Source: DATFMH01 sp035267045 (GTDB lineage Bacteria; Bacteroidota; Rhodothermia; Balneolales; DATFMH01). Taken from it: a stretch of DNA of 44,215 nucleotides. The position numbers and the translations under genes are program-made. Below the pieces are notes generated by a model that was given only the letters and a program-made list of their open reading frames with translations, had not been told where the DNA came from and ran no database searches. Shown here in pieces: positions 1-6,466 of the stretch. Numbering within the stretch: the first letter of the stretch is position 1; each line of letters opens with the position of its first letter. The stretch spans positions 1-44,215 of the forward strand of contig DATFMH010000137.1 in assembly GCA_035267045.1 (NCBI GenBank), in the 5' to 3' direction.

Positions 1-191
1 TGTCCGGCATATTGTGGATGATGGAAGGGGTAATTACCCTTTAAGCGATCCACCAGCTCTGTGAAAACGGAAGTTATCTTATCCTGATCAATCTTTTGAC
101 TTTTATCCAATGAATAGGGGCCAAACGAATTCCGCCAATCCTCAAGATCTTTTAATTTATCGAGTAATAATTTCAAAGTAGATGCTTCCAC
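1..191 (-). CDS. N-terminal fragment of a probable PLP-dependent decarboxylase/aminotransferase-fold enzyme (runs off left edge)
   Basis: An open frame on the minus strand starts at GTG (191) and stays open to the window edge, giving about 63 residues. The only codons between this GTG and the in-frame stop of the upstream DUF3078 gene are GTT, CAT and TCT, so GTG is the only reasonable start. The fragment is helical and charged (LKDLEDWRNSFGPYS) and then reads NYPFHHPQYAGQ. This resembles the substrate-entry segment (YPxxHPxYAGQM) that I recall from bacterial pyridoxal-dependent decarboxylases of the glutamate/tyrosine decarboxylase type. The PLP lysine lies outside the window, so the family call is tentative. 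It sits 9 bp behind the DUF3078 stop and is probably co-transcribed with it. Confidence 0.5.
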   Translation of the reverse strand, partial: MEASTLKLLLDKLKDLEDWRNSFGPYSLDKSQKIDQDKITSVFTELVDRLKGNYPFHHPQYAG

Positions 192-200
192 AGAATGAAC

Positions 201-1148
201 TTAAAGGATAGTGATATTAAAACCGAGTGATAACACCTGTTTAATTTGTAATGCTTTGGTGATGTCGTCGTTATATACCATAGCAAACTGCAAATTGGCA
301 TTCATGAAGTTATTGATCTTCCCTGTCAATTCATTGTTTAATGAAAAATCAGTACTCGACAACGGTTTCAGGAAACTGGTAAATGACGTGAAACTTGTAG
401 TTAAAGAAACATTTTTCATGATTTCCAGATTTACATTTATGGCTGTGGATATACCACCTTCCGACCTGAACTTACGGCCTCTTTGTAATCCATAACGTAG
501 TGACAGGCTTGTATCTCTGACTACCGTTTGTTTTAAGGCAAAACCACCCTGAACACTTAAAAACTCTACCGGAGAGTATGCCAGACCTGTTGATTCGGTA
601 ATGTAGGCAGGTGCCAGAAAATTGGAGATCAATACATTAGGCGCATTGTCATTATATTTATACCCTTTATCAAACTGTGATAAAAAATCGACAGCTCCAA
701 ACAAACTCAAGTGATCTTGTGTAAAAAAATAATTGAACTGGTTATTAATATTTATGATATCATCTGTTTTCCTAATATCATTACCAGGTAAACGGGTCTG
801 CCCGTATTTCAGATTAACTAATAATTTGTAACCAATCCATTTACTGTAATAGTTTGCTTTAAATAAAGTCGATGCCGTTAGTGCCATAGAGCTCACGCCA
901 CCCTGGCTCCAGTTTGAATAAGCCGCCTGATTCCCGTTTAAGCCACCAACAAAATTTACATCCCACATAGGCAATGAATCCGGCGGCACCTTGGGAAGCG
1001 TAACATTGGCAAGCGTATTAGTATTAGGCAGGCTATTTGGTGATATATGAAAATCATCCTGTGCAAAAGCTGTAACAGGCTTTAGCCCCATCCATAACAC
1101 TAAAAATAACAGACTTGAGTAAATTGTATTCCTAATATTTGTATTCAT
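201..1148 (-). CDS. DUF3078 family protein, probable secreted/outer-membrane beta-barrel-like protein
   Basis: The 315-residue protein has an N-terminal signal peptide (basic start, hydrophobic stretch at about 10-25, cleavage near AFAQ). The mature part carries the DUF3078 hallmark W-x-V-N-F-V-G-G-L-N-x-N-Q-A-A-Y-S-N-W-S-x-G-G near residues 62-85. The remainder alternates polar and aromatic residues and ends with a hydrophobic residue, as outer-membrane beta strands do. DUF3078 proteins are typical of Bacteroidota and relatives, and their biochemical function is unknown. The ATG at 1148 is the only start compatible with the signal peptide. A sigma70-like promoter with an overlapping palindrome lies about 90 bp upstream. 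Confidence 0.8.
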   Translation of the reverse strand: MNTNIRNTIYSSLLFLVLWMGLKPVTAFAQDDFHISPNSLPNTNTLANVTLPKVPPDSLPMWDVNFVGGLNGNQAAYSNWSQGGVSSMALTASTLFKANYYSKWIGYKLLVNLKYGQTRLPGNDIRKTDDIININNQFNYFFTQDHLSLFGAVDFLSQFDKGYKYNDNAPNVLISNFLAPAYITESTGLAYSPVEFLSVQGGFALKQTVVRDTSLSLRYGLQRGRKFRSEGGISTAINVNLEIMKNVSLTTSFTSFTSFLKPLSSTDFSLNNELTGKINNFMNANLQFAMVYNDDITKALQIKQVLSLGFNITIL

Positions 1149-1220
1149 CTTAACATGCTATTGATAAATAATTTTACGAAATGTTTTTTTCGATGATGAA
1201 ATTTAGCAAAGTAAATCGAA

Positions 1221-1320
1221 AAGGATGATAATCTGAGATTATATTATTATAAAAAATGTTAACCCAAATTATACTATGATAAGGACGATAATCTCTGTAT
1301 TAATATTTGTGCCCAAATTA
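1221..1320. repeat. Imperfect direct repeat plus palindrome between pyrR and the DUF3078 gene
   Basis: AAGGATGATAATCT (1221-1234) recurs as AAGGACGATAATCT (1281-1294), and CCCAAATTAT (1263-1272) recurs at 1312-1321, so a unit of about 50-60 bp is present twice. In the left copy ATAATCT-G-AGATTAT (1228-1242) is a perfect inverted repeat covering the -10 and start region of the candidate promoter. In the right copy this symmetry is broken. The layout suggests operator sites, but no regulator is known. Confidence 0.5.
1238..1267 (-). promoter_or_regulatory. Candidate promoter of the DUF3078 gene
   Basis: On the minus strand TTGGGT (1267-1262) is followed after 18 bp by TATAAT (1243-1238), a near-consensus sigma70 pair. 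The predicted transcript start is near 1231, giving a leader of about 80 nt to the DUF3078 ATG at 1148. The AT-rich background lowers confidence. Confidence 0.4.
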
Positions 1321-1349
1321 TTTATTCTATTCTCTTAAAAAAATAATTA

Positions 1350-1859
1350 TCAGCCTTTTTCCAGTATAACTTCGACAGGCTTACCGGAATCTGAAAACGT
1401 GACCGTAACATGCTCGTCTAATTTTGTAGGACTCTCCAAACCTACAAACTGAGCTTCAAGTGGATATTTGCGATGTCCACGGTCAACCAGTACTGTTATC
1501 ATCAACTGTTTGGGTTCTCCATTATTAGCGAGTTCCTGTATAGCTTTATAAATTGTTCTTCCACTAAATATGACATCATCGATCAAAATTACATACTTAT
1601 CCCTGAGGTCCAGGGACTTTTCTATGCTGGAAGCACGATCCTTCTTGACTGAAATTTTTTGTAACGGAACTTCCAAACCAAGAATTTTCTCCAATTGTTC
1701 TTTTATCAATACGGCAAGCTGTGTACCCCTGTCATCAATACCTATTAATTGCAGATTCTTGCTGCCATGAGTTGTTTCATATATCTGATATGCCATCCGG
1801 ATGACACTGCGGGTAATCCGTTCTTTGCTCATTAATTGTACAGCAGTATTTGCCGGCAT
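1350..1859 (-). CDS. pyrR: PyrR-type bifunctional pyrimidine regulator / uracil phosphoribosyltransferase
   Basis: The 169-residue product carries the PRPP-binding loop VILIDDVIFSGRT (about residues 90-102) and the PyrR-specific LVDRGHRKYPLEAQFVG segment (about 124-140). PyrR enzymes convert uracil and PRPP to UMP. In Firmicutes they also bind pyr mRNA and control attenuation; in other phyla the RNA-binding role is often unproven. I see no pyr attenuator in the 30-bp gap upstream, and no pyr biosynthetic gene is adjacent (pyrF lies 11 kb away). The start is ATG at 1859. It follows the small FnIII-like gene on the same strand and probably shares its transcript. Confidence 0.9.
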   Translation of the reverse strand: MPANTAVQLMSKERITRSVIRMAYQIYETTHGSKNLQLIGIDDRGTQLAVLIKEQLEKILGLEVPLQKISVKKDRASSIEKSLDLRDKYVILIDDVIFSGRTIYKAIQELANNGEPKQLMITVLVDRGHRKYPLEAQFVGLESPTKLDEHVTVTFSDSGKPVEVILEKG

Positions 1860-1889
1860 GATAACTATTACTTAAATGAAGAGAATATG

Positions 1890-2306
1890 TTATTGAAACA
1901 TGGCTTTTATACTTCCCCATGTTCGCCGTATGGCTGTAGTTGTATAGTTTACCTCAGCTTGCCCAATGTATTTCGTATCACCATTTTGGAAATCCACATA
2001 TAAAGCATACACAACTGGTTCTGTTCCTGAAGTTGTTTTAAAAACATTTTTATCAGTAAACTGGTATGTTTTTGTTGGTGGGGTAGTGCTTACTGCAATC
2101 CTGGCAATGGGTTTAAAATCATTATCCTGAACCATCTTACGCTCAAGCCTGTATTGCGCAACTTCCTGCTCCGTATCAACCGTCCATTTAACCTGTATCT
2201 CCCGGCTATTCTGTGTTGATACATTTGCAGTGAATTTACTGACATGTACCTGCCCGGCACCCAAAAACATAAACCATAATAATATTAAAGTTATTCTCCT
2301 AATCAT
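1890..2306 (-). CDS. Small secreted fibronectin type III-like protein, function unknown
   Basis: The protein has 138 residues if it starts at ATG 2306. A TTG six codons upstream (2324) is also open, but the ATG places a classical signal peptide (MIRR then LILLWFMFLGAG) at the very N-terminus. The mature part looks like a single FnIII-like beta sandwich. It contains a WTVDTEQEVAQYRLERK segment matching the strand pattern W-x-T/V-x-x-E-x-x-x-x-x-Y-x-[IL]-E-R seen in Bacteroidota FnIII-type domains, with YALYVDF near the C-terminus. The protein is presumably periplasmic or surface-exposed. It lies 30 bp upstream of pyrR on the same strand. No function can be assigned. Confidence 0.7.
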   Translation of the reverse strand: MIRRITLILLWFMFLGAGQVHVSKFTANVSTQNSREIQVKWTVDTEQEVAQYRLERKMVQDNDFKPIARIAVSTTPPTKTYQFTDKNVFKTTSGTEPVVYALYVDFQNGDTKYIGQAEVNYTTTAIRRTWGSIKAMFQ

Positions 2307-2508
2307 AGCTATAATAATAAACAATTATACGCAAAATATGTAACTATGAAATTTTAATATATAGTTTATATCTAAAAAGGTTACTTTTTTAATATAAGAA
2401 GAGATATTTAGCATAAATAAATATACTATTCTATATTAATAATATTCATCTGTAAGGATAGAAGACGTTACGCATCTTATATATAAAAACCATAAAAGGA
2501 ATATAACT

Positions 2509-2799
2509 ATGGCTGCTTCCAAATCTAACATTACCCTTTTACTTGTCGGAGCAAGTTCATTTCTCAGTGGAGTTGCTTTAGGATTTCTGATGACTCCAAA
2601 ATCAGGTAAAGATAATCTTAAATGGATTACAGGTCAGGCCGATGATATTGTAGATTGGTTAGATCAAAGAAGTCGAAGTGTTCTGGATAAAACCGAACGC
2701 CGGCTCAATAATTTAAAATCTAATATGCACAAATCCATACCCGATCTTTATCTGGCTACAGAAAATTTAACAATGGATGAAAGCGAACTGATCGATTAA
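2509..2799 (+). CDS. YtxH-like small membrane-anchored protein
   Basis: The 96-residue protein has one N-terminal membrane helix (about residues 8-28, LLLVGASSFLSGVALGFL). It is followed by the Y/L-x-T/A-P-K-S-G signature of YtxH-like proteins (LMTPKSGKDNL) and then a charged helical tail. YtxH proteins are widespread small stress-associated membrane proteins without a defined biochemical role. A modest Shine-Dalgarno site (AAAAGGAA, about 8 nt before the ATG) is present, unlike most neighbours. The DUF2851 gene starts 14 bp downstream, so the two are probably one operon. Confidence 0.75.
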   Translation: MAASKSNITLLLVGASSFLSGVALGFLMTPKSGKDNLKWITGQADDIVDWLDQRSRSVLDKTERRLNNLKSNMHKSIPDLYLATENLTMDESELID

Positions 2800-2813
2800 T
2801 TCACTTAATACTT

Positions 2814-3992
2814 ATGAATGAACGCCTGTTTCAATATATATGGTCAAACTTATATTTTGATTTCCGGCGTTTACAAACCATCGATGGTCGCAACCTCACA
2901 ATTGTAAATCAAGGTCAAAGAAACTTCGGAGACGGGCCCGACTTTCTAGAGGCTGAGATAAAAATTGACGGCCTGAGCTTTCATGGTGCCGTTGAACTAC
3001 ACCTGAAAGCTAAGGAATGGTATGAACATCATCATCATGAAGACAAAAAGTATAATAGTGTCATTCTTCATGTCCTTTTATTCGATAAGGATTTGGTAAA
3101 TGTTGAACGTGCAGATGGAACCCAACCGGTTACTCTCTTCTTGAAACCCTATATCTCGACCAAAATCTACACTGTGTTTCAAAAACTTCAGCAAACAGAC
3201 AAACTACCCTGTTCCGGATTACTGGATGAAGTTCCTCTAAGAATAAAAAATCAACAGTGGGATAAAGCACACACTGAATATTTCGATTATAAGGTGGATC
3301 AGCTGACTCGGTTTTCATCAGGCTCTAAACAACCTGTGGAAAATTGGAAAGAAATTTTAAGTGCGGGTCTATTTGATGGATTAGGTATCAATGATAACCG
3401 ATCAGCCATGGTCAGGTTATATGAAATTTTACAAAATAATGATGACTGGAAGATACGTTCAAAAAATAGTCTCATTAATACCATATGGCAATTATCCGGC
3501 CTGGATGAAAAAAAGCCGTCATCATTTTTTCACAAAAACGAATGGTCTTTTTCGGGATCCCGGCCCTCCAATCAGCCTGATATTCGTATTCCACAAGCAG
3601 CCGGTTTACTCTATAATATTCAGCACTTACCGAACAATATACCATATCATGAACCCTTTAAAATATGGGAATCCATTATCCGAAATGATGCTGAGGTTTG
3701 CCAACCCATAGGAAAAGAACGAAAAAATATTTTATTCGCAACGGTCTTTCTTCCGTCTATTCATATTTTGGGTTCCCTTTTGGGGGATAATGAACTTAAA
3801 ACAATTGCATTAAAAAGCTGGAGGACATTAAAATCGAGCATACCTGCAAAAATCTTGAAAAAATTTGAGTATGCAGGTTTGGAATCACAAATATATAAGA
3901 ATAAATTTGGAACGGTATACCAGTATAAACACTACTGTAATGCCAATCGGTGCCAGGATTGCAAGTTGATGAAATACATTTTAAGGACTTGA
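2814..3992 (+). CDS. DUF2851 family protein
   Basis: The 392-residue soluble protein begins MNERLFQYIWSN and contains the segments GQRNFGDGPDFLEAEIKIDG and FHGAVELHLKAKEWYEHHHH (about residues 37-76) that define DUF2851. The D/E/H-rich pattern of this region could be a nuclease-like active site, but the family has no proven activity. The C-terminus carries C-x4-C-x2-C (CNANRCQDC), a possible metal-binding end. The family is typical of Bacteroidota and Chlorobi relatives. Its stop codon lies inside the candidate promoter of the downstream tRNA gene. Confidence 0.8.
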   Translation: MNERLFQYIWSNLYFDFRRLQTIDGRNLTIVNQGQRNFGDGPDFLEAEIKIDGLSFHGAVELHLKAKEWYEHHHHEDKKYNSVILHVLLFDKDLVNVERADGTQPVTLFLKPYISTKIYTVFQKLQQTDKLPCSGLLDEVPLRIKNQQWDKAHTEYFDYKVDQLTRFSSGSKQPVENWKEILSAGLFDGLGINDNRSAMVRLYEILQNNDDWKIRSKNSLINTIWQLSGLDEKKPSSFFHKNEWSFSGSRPSNQPDIRIPQAAGLLYNIQHLPNNIPYHEPFKIWESIIRNDAEVCQPIGKERKNILFATVFLPSIHILGSLLGDNELKTIALKSWRTLKSSIPAKILKKFEYAGLESQIYKNKFGTVYQYKHYCNANRCQDCKLMKYILRT

Positions 3993-4019
3993 CTCGAGTT
4001 GATATATTTAATAGATTTG
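3989..4019 (+). promoter_or_regulatory. Candidate promoter of tRNA-Gln
   Basis: TTGACT (3989-3994), a 17-bp spacer and TAGATT (4012-4017) give a good sigma70-type pair. Read as a Bacteroidota promoter, the same bases form TTG-N20-TAnnTTTG (TAGATTTG, 4012-4019). The start would fall near 4026, about 16 nt before the mature tRNA. The element overlaps the TGA stop of the DUF2851 gene at 3990-3992. Confidence 0.55.
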
Positions 4020-4041
4020 GGATCTGTCATTTAGAGCTCAA

Positions 4042-4112
4042 TGCCCGGTCGTCTAAAGGCAGGACAGCGGGTTTTGGTCCCGTCAGTGGGGGTTCGAATC
4101 CTCCCCGGGCAA
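4042..4112 (+). tRNA. tRNA-Gln (anticodon TTG)
   Basis: A 71-nt cloverleaf can be folded. The acceptor stem is TGCCCGG/CCGGGCA with discriminator A. The D arm contains AAAGGCAGGAC. The anticodon arm is GCGGG-TTTTGGT-CCCGT with anticodon TTG, and the T arm contains GGTTCGAATCC. The 3' CCA is not encoded (the next bases are ACACA), so CCA must be added after transcription. It has its own promoter upstream and a terminator downstream. Confidence 0.95.
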
Positions 4113-4130
4113 CACAACATTTTAATAAAG

Positions 4131-4170
4131 AAAAGGATGACCAGTAGTGAGCCATCCTTTTTGTATTTTT
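4131..4170 (+). terminator. Intrinsic terminator after tRNA-Gln
   Basis: AAAAGGATG (4131-4139) pairs perfectly with CATCCTTTT (4153-4161) around a 13-nt loop and is followed by TGTATTTTT. It separates the tRNA transcript from prs. Confidence 0.8.
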
Positions 4171-4195
4171 TCAAAGCCTAATAAAAGAAAATCAC

Positions 4196-5128
4196 TTGGA
4201 AAAGCCTCTTGCCATATTTGCAGGTCGCAGTAATATTGCGTTAGCCAGGGCTATTGCCGAACAATATGGAACAAGCCTTGGAAATGTTACGATCAAAAAC
4301 TTTTCTGATGGAGAGCTTTATGTCAAATTTCAGGAAAGTATTCGTGGGAAAGATGTATTCATCTTACAATCCACGCCACCTCCGGGTGATAATATCATAG
4401 AACTTTTGATGTTGATTGATGCCGCTAAACGAGCTTCTGTCGACCGGGTTACGGCAGTGATGCCATATTTCGGTTATGCTCGTCAAGACCGCAAAGATCA
4501 ACCTCGTGTTTCCATCGCTTCTAAATTGATGGCTAACCTGCTAACCAAAGCGGGTGCCGATAGAATTTTGACGATGGATTTACACGCACCACAGATCCAG
4601 GGATTTTTTGATATACCACTGGACCATTTATATGCCAGTCGAATATTCATAGAATACTTTGAACAAAATCCGATAGATAACCTCGTGGTTGTAGCCCCGG
4701 ATGTTGGCAGTCTTAAAATGGCACGTGCTTATTCCAAGCGGCTCAATGCAGGACTGGCATTTGTGGATAAACGACGTCCAAAACAAAATGTAGCGGAGGT
4801 AATGAATATCATTGGCGATGTCGAGGGTAAAAACATCCTGCTTGTGGATGATTTGATTGACACAGCCGGTACGTTAACCAATGCTGCAAGCTCCTTGAAA
4901 GACAGGGGAGCAAAAAATATCATGGCAGCATGTGCACATCCCATTTTATCGGGACCCGCTTACCAACGACTTGAAGATTCACCAATTGACATGCTGGTGG
5001 TTACGGATACCGTTACTTTGAAAAAGCCTTCTGACAAAATTAAAATACTAAGTGTTGCCGGTATCTTTGCAGAGGCAATCCGACGAATTCATACTGACGA
5101 TACCATCAGTTCGTTATTTGATGACTAA
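4196..5128 (+). CDS. prs: Ribose-phosphate pyrophosphokinase (PRPP synthetase)
   Basis: The 310-residue enzyme makes PRPP from ribose 5-phosphate and ATP, feeding nucleotide, histidine and NAD synthesis; the window's pyrR, pyrF and nadC products use or bind PRPP-derived compounds. Diagnostic segments are the DLHAPQIQGFF metal/ATP region, VVAPDVGSLKMARAYSKRL, and the PRPP loop LLVDDLIDTAGTLTNAA. The length matches class I enzymes. The start is TTG at 4196, because the conserved N-terminal LAIFAGRSN begins directly after it and there is no upstream in-frame ATG. No clear Shine-Dalgarno site is visible. rplY follows 17 bp downstream. Confidence 0.97.
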   Translation: MEKPLAIFAGRSNIALARAIAEQYGTSLGNVTIKNFSDGELYVKFQESIRGKDVFILQSTPPPGDNIIELLMLIDAAKRASVDRVTAVMPYFGYARQDRKDQPRVSIASKLMANLLTKAGADRILTMDLHAPQIQGFFDIPLDHLYASRIFIEYFEQNPIDNLVVVAPDVGSLKMARAYSKRLNAGLAFVDKRRPKQNVAEVMNIIGDVEGKNILLVDDLIDTAGTLTNAASSLKDRGAKNIMAACAHPILSGPAYQRLEDSPIDMLVVTDTVTLKKPSDKIKILSVAGIFAEAIRRIHTDDTISSLFDD

Positions 5129-5145
5129 AAACATTGTAAAAGATC

Positions 5146-5835
5146 ATGCAAAAACCAAACACATTCGAACTTAATACACAACCTCGTGAGACTGGCGCAG
5201 TTAATGCCGAAAAGTTAAGAGACGAGATGCAGGTTCCTGCTGTTGTTTACGGACCAGAACTTAAAGAAAACATACATTTTTCAATCTTTGAAGCTGATCT
5301 GGAAAAAATTCTCAGTTCACGAAAAGTTCAGATTATCAAATTGAAACTCGAGGGTGGTAAAGAAATCGATACGATCCTGAAGAAAACAGATTTTCACCCG
5401 GTTACCGACCGGCCCCTTCACGCCGATTTTTATGCTCTCGCTGGTGATAATGAAGTAATTATCACCGTACCTATTGAATTGAGTGGTACTGCAACGGGTG
5501 TTACAGAAGGCGGGCGTCTTTTCAAACCCTTGCGCAAAATTCGTGTAAAATGTAAACCGGCTCAAATTCCCGCTGAATTAACCGGTGATATCACAGAATT
5601 GACAATCGGTGATTCGCTTCATATTCGCGACCTCGAATTGGAGGATGTAACTCCAATGATTGACCTTGGACGTACAGTGGCTACTATTAAACCTCCACGT
5701 GGTGGACTTAAAGGTCTTGAATCTGTTATTCCTATGCCAGCTGGCGAAGAAGGTGAAGCTGAAGCTGAAGGTGAAGTTGCTGAGGGAGAAGCTCCGGAAG
5801 GTGAAGGTGAAGGCGAAGAATCAACAGAAGAATAA
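5146..5835 (+). CDS. rplY: 50S ribosomal protein L25, long (Ctc/TL5) form
   Basis: The 229-residue protein binds 5S rRNA in the large subunit. The N-terminal L25 domain (about residues 1-95, with PAVVYGPELKENIHFSI and HADFYAL) is followed by the beta-rich TL5 C-terminal domain (about 95-190), making this the Ctc-type long form. The last 35 residues are an almost pure Glu/Gly/Ala acidic tail, probably disordered. It sits between prs and pth, a common prs-ctc-pth arrangement. Confidence 0.96.
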   Translation: MQKPNTFELNTQPRETGAVNAEKLRDEMQVPAVVYGPELKENIHFSIFEADLEKILSSRKVQIIKLKLEGGKEIDTILKKTDFHPVTDRPLHADFYALAGDNEVIITVPIELSGTATGVTEGGRLFKPLRKIRVKCKPAQIPAELTGDITELTIGDSLHIRDLELEDVTPMIDLGRTVATIKPPRGGLKGLESVIPMPAGEEGEAEAEGEVAEGEAPEGEGEGEESTEE

Positions 5836-5880
5836 AACTTCACTGCACACCGAAAATACTTTGATAAAAAATACCTTATA

Positions 5881-6438
5881 ATGCCGATTATTGTTGGGCT
5901 TGGAAATATCGGTGATGAATATAACGGAACCCGGCATAATGTCGGGTTCGATATTCTTTACAAGGTAGCAGATACGTTGAAAATTACTTTCAAGAAAGGC
6001 AAGGGGCCTTTCCTCGAGGCGAGTGGCCAGTTTAAAGGTAATCGAACCATTCTTATATTACCTACAACTTATATGAACAGAAGCGGACATGCTGTACATG
6101 CCGCTTTAAATTTATATAAAGAACCTCTTCAGAATTGCCTTATATGTTCAGATGACATAAATTTACCCGTTGGTAAAATTCGTTTACGACCGAATGGGGG
6201 GGATGGTGGCCATAATGGCTTGAAAGATATTATAGAAAGTGTAAATTCTAAACAGTTCCCACGACTAAGATTCGGAATTGATAAAAATTTTGCAAGAGGA
6301 CGTCAGGTAGATTATGTACTATCACCTTTTACAAAAGAAGAACAACCAATTGTCAGGGAAACAATTGTTAAGGCACATGATGCCATTTTATGTTTTATTA
6401 GGGAAGGCATCAATTGTGCAATGAACCAATACAACTGA
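5881..6438 (+). CDS. pth: Peptidyl-tRNA hydrolase
   Basis: The 185-residue enzyme releases tRNA from prematurely dropped peptidyl-tRNA. Expected catalytic residues are visible: N9 in GLGN, H19 in NGTRHNVGFD, D91 in CSDDINLPVG and N112 in GGHNGLKDI. The length is normal for the family. It starts 45 bp after rplY and fits the same operon. Confidence 0.96.
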   Translation: MPIIVGLGNIGDEYNGTRHNVGFDILYKVADTLKITFKKGKGPFLEASGQFKGNRTILILPTTYMNRSGHAVHAALNLYKEPLQNCLICSDDINLPVGKIRLRPNGGDGGHNGLKDIIESVNSKQFPRLRFGIDKNFARGRQVDYVLSPFTKEEQPIVRETIVKAHDAILCFIREGINCAMNQYN

Positions 6439-6466
6439 GTCAACTAACACAAAAATAAACCTTAAC

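Noticed and set aside
1860..1889. PyrR-dependent attenuator in front of pyrR
   Set aside because: The 30-bp gap is too short for terminator/antiterminator structures and no PyrR-binding loop consensus was seen.
3016..3060. Run of four histidines in DUF2851 resembling a tag or metal site
   Set aside because: It lies inside the conserved family domain in genomic context, so it is natural. A metal role is possible but unsupported.
3950..4147. Plus-strand frame running through the tRNA-Gln gene
   Set aside because: It overlaps the end of DUF2851 and the whole tRNA, has no family resemblance, and is explained by a chance open frame.
5619..5843. Minus-strand frame rich in Ser-Pro repeats opposite the end of rplY
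   Set aside because: It is the mirror of the Glu/Gly-rich codons of the L25 acidic tail. There is no independent start signal, and the plus-strand gene is certain.
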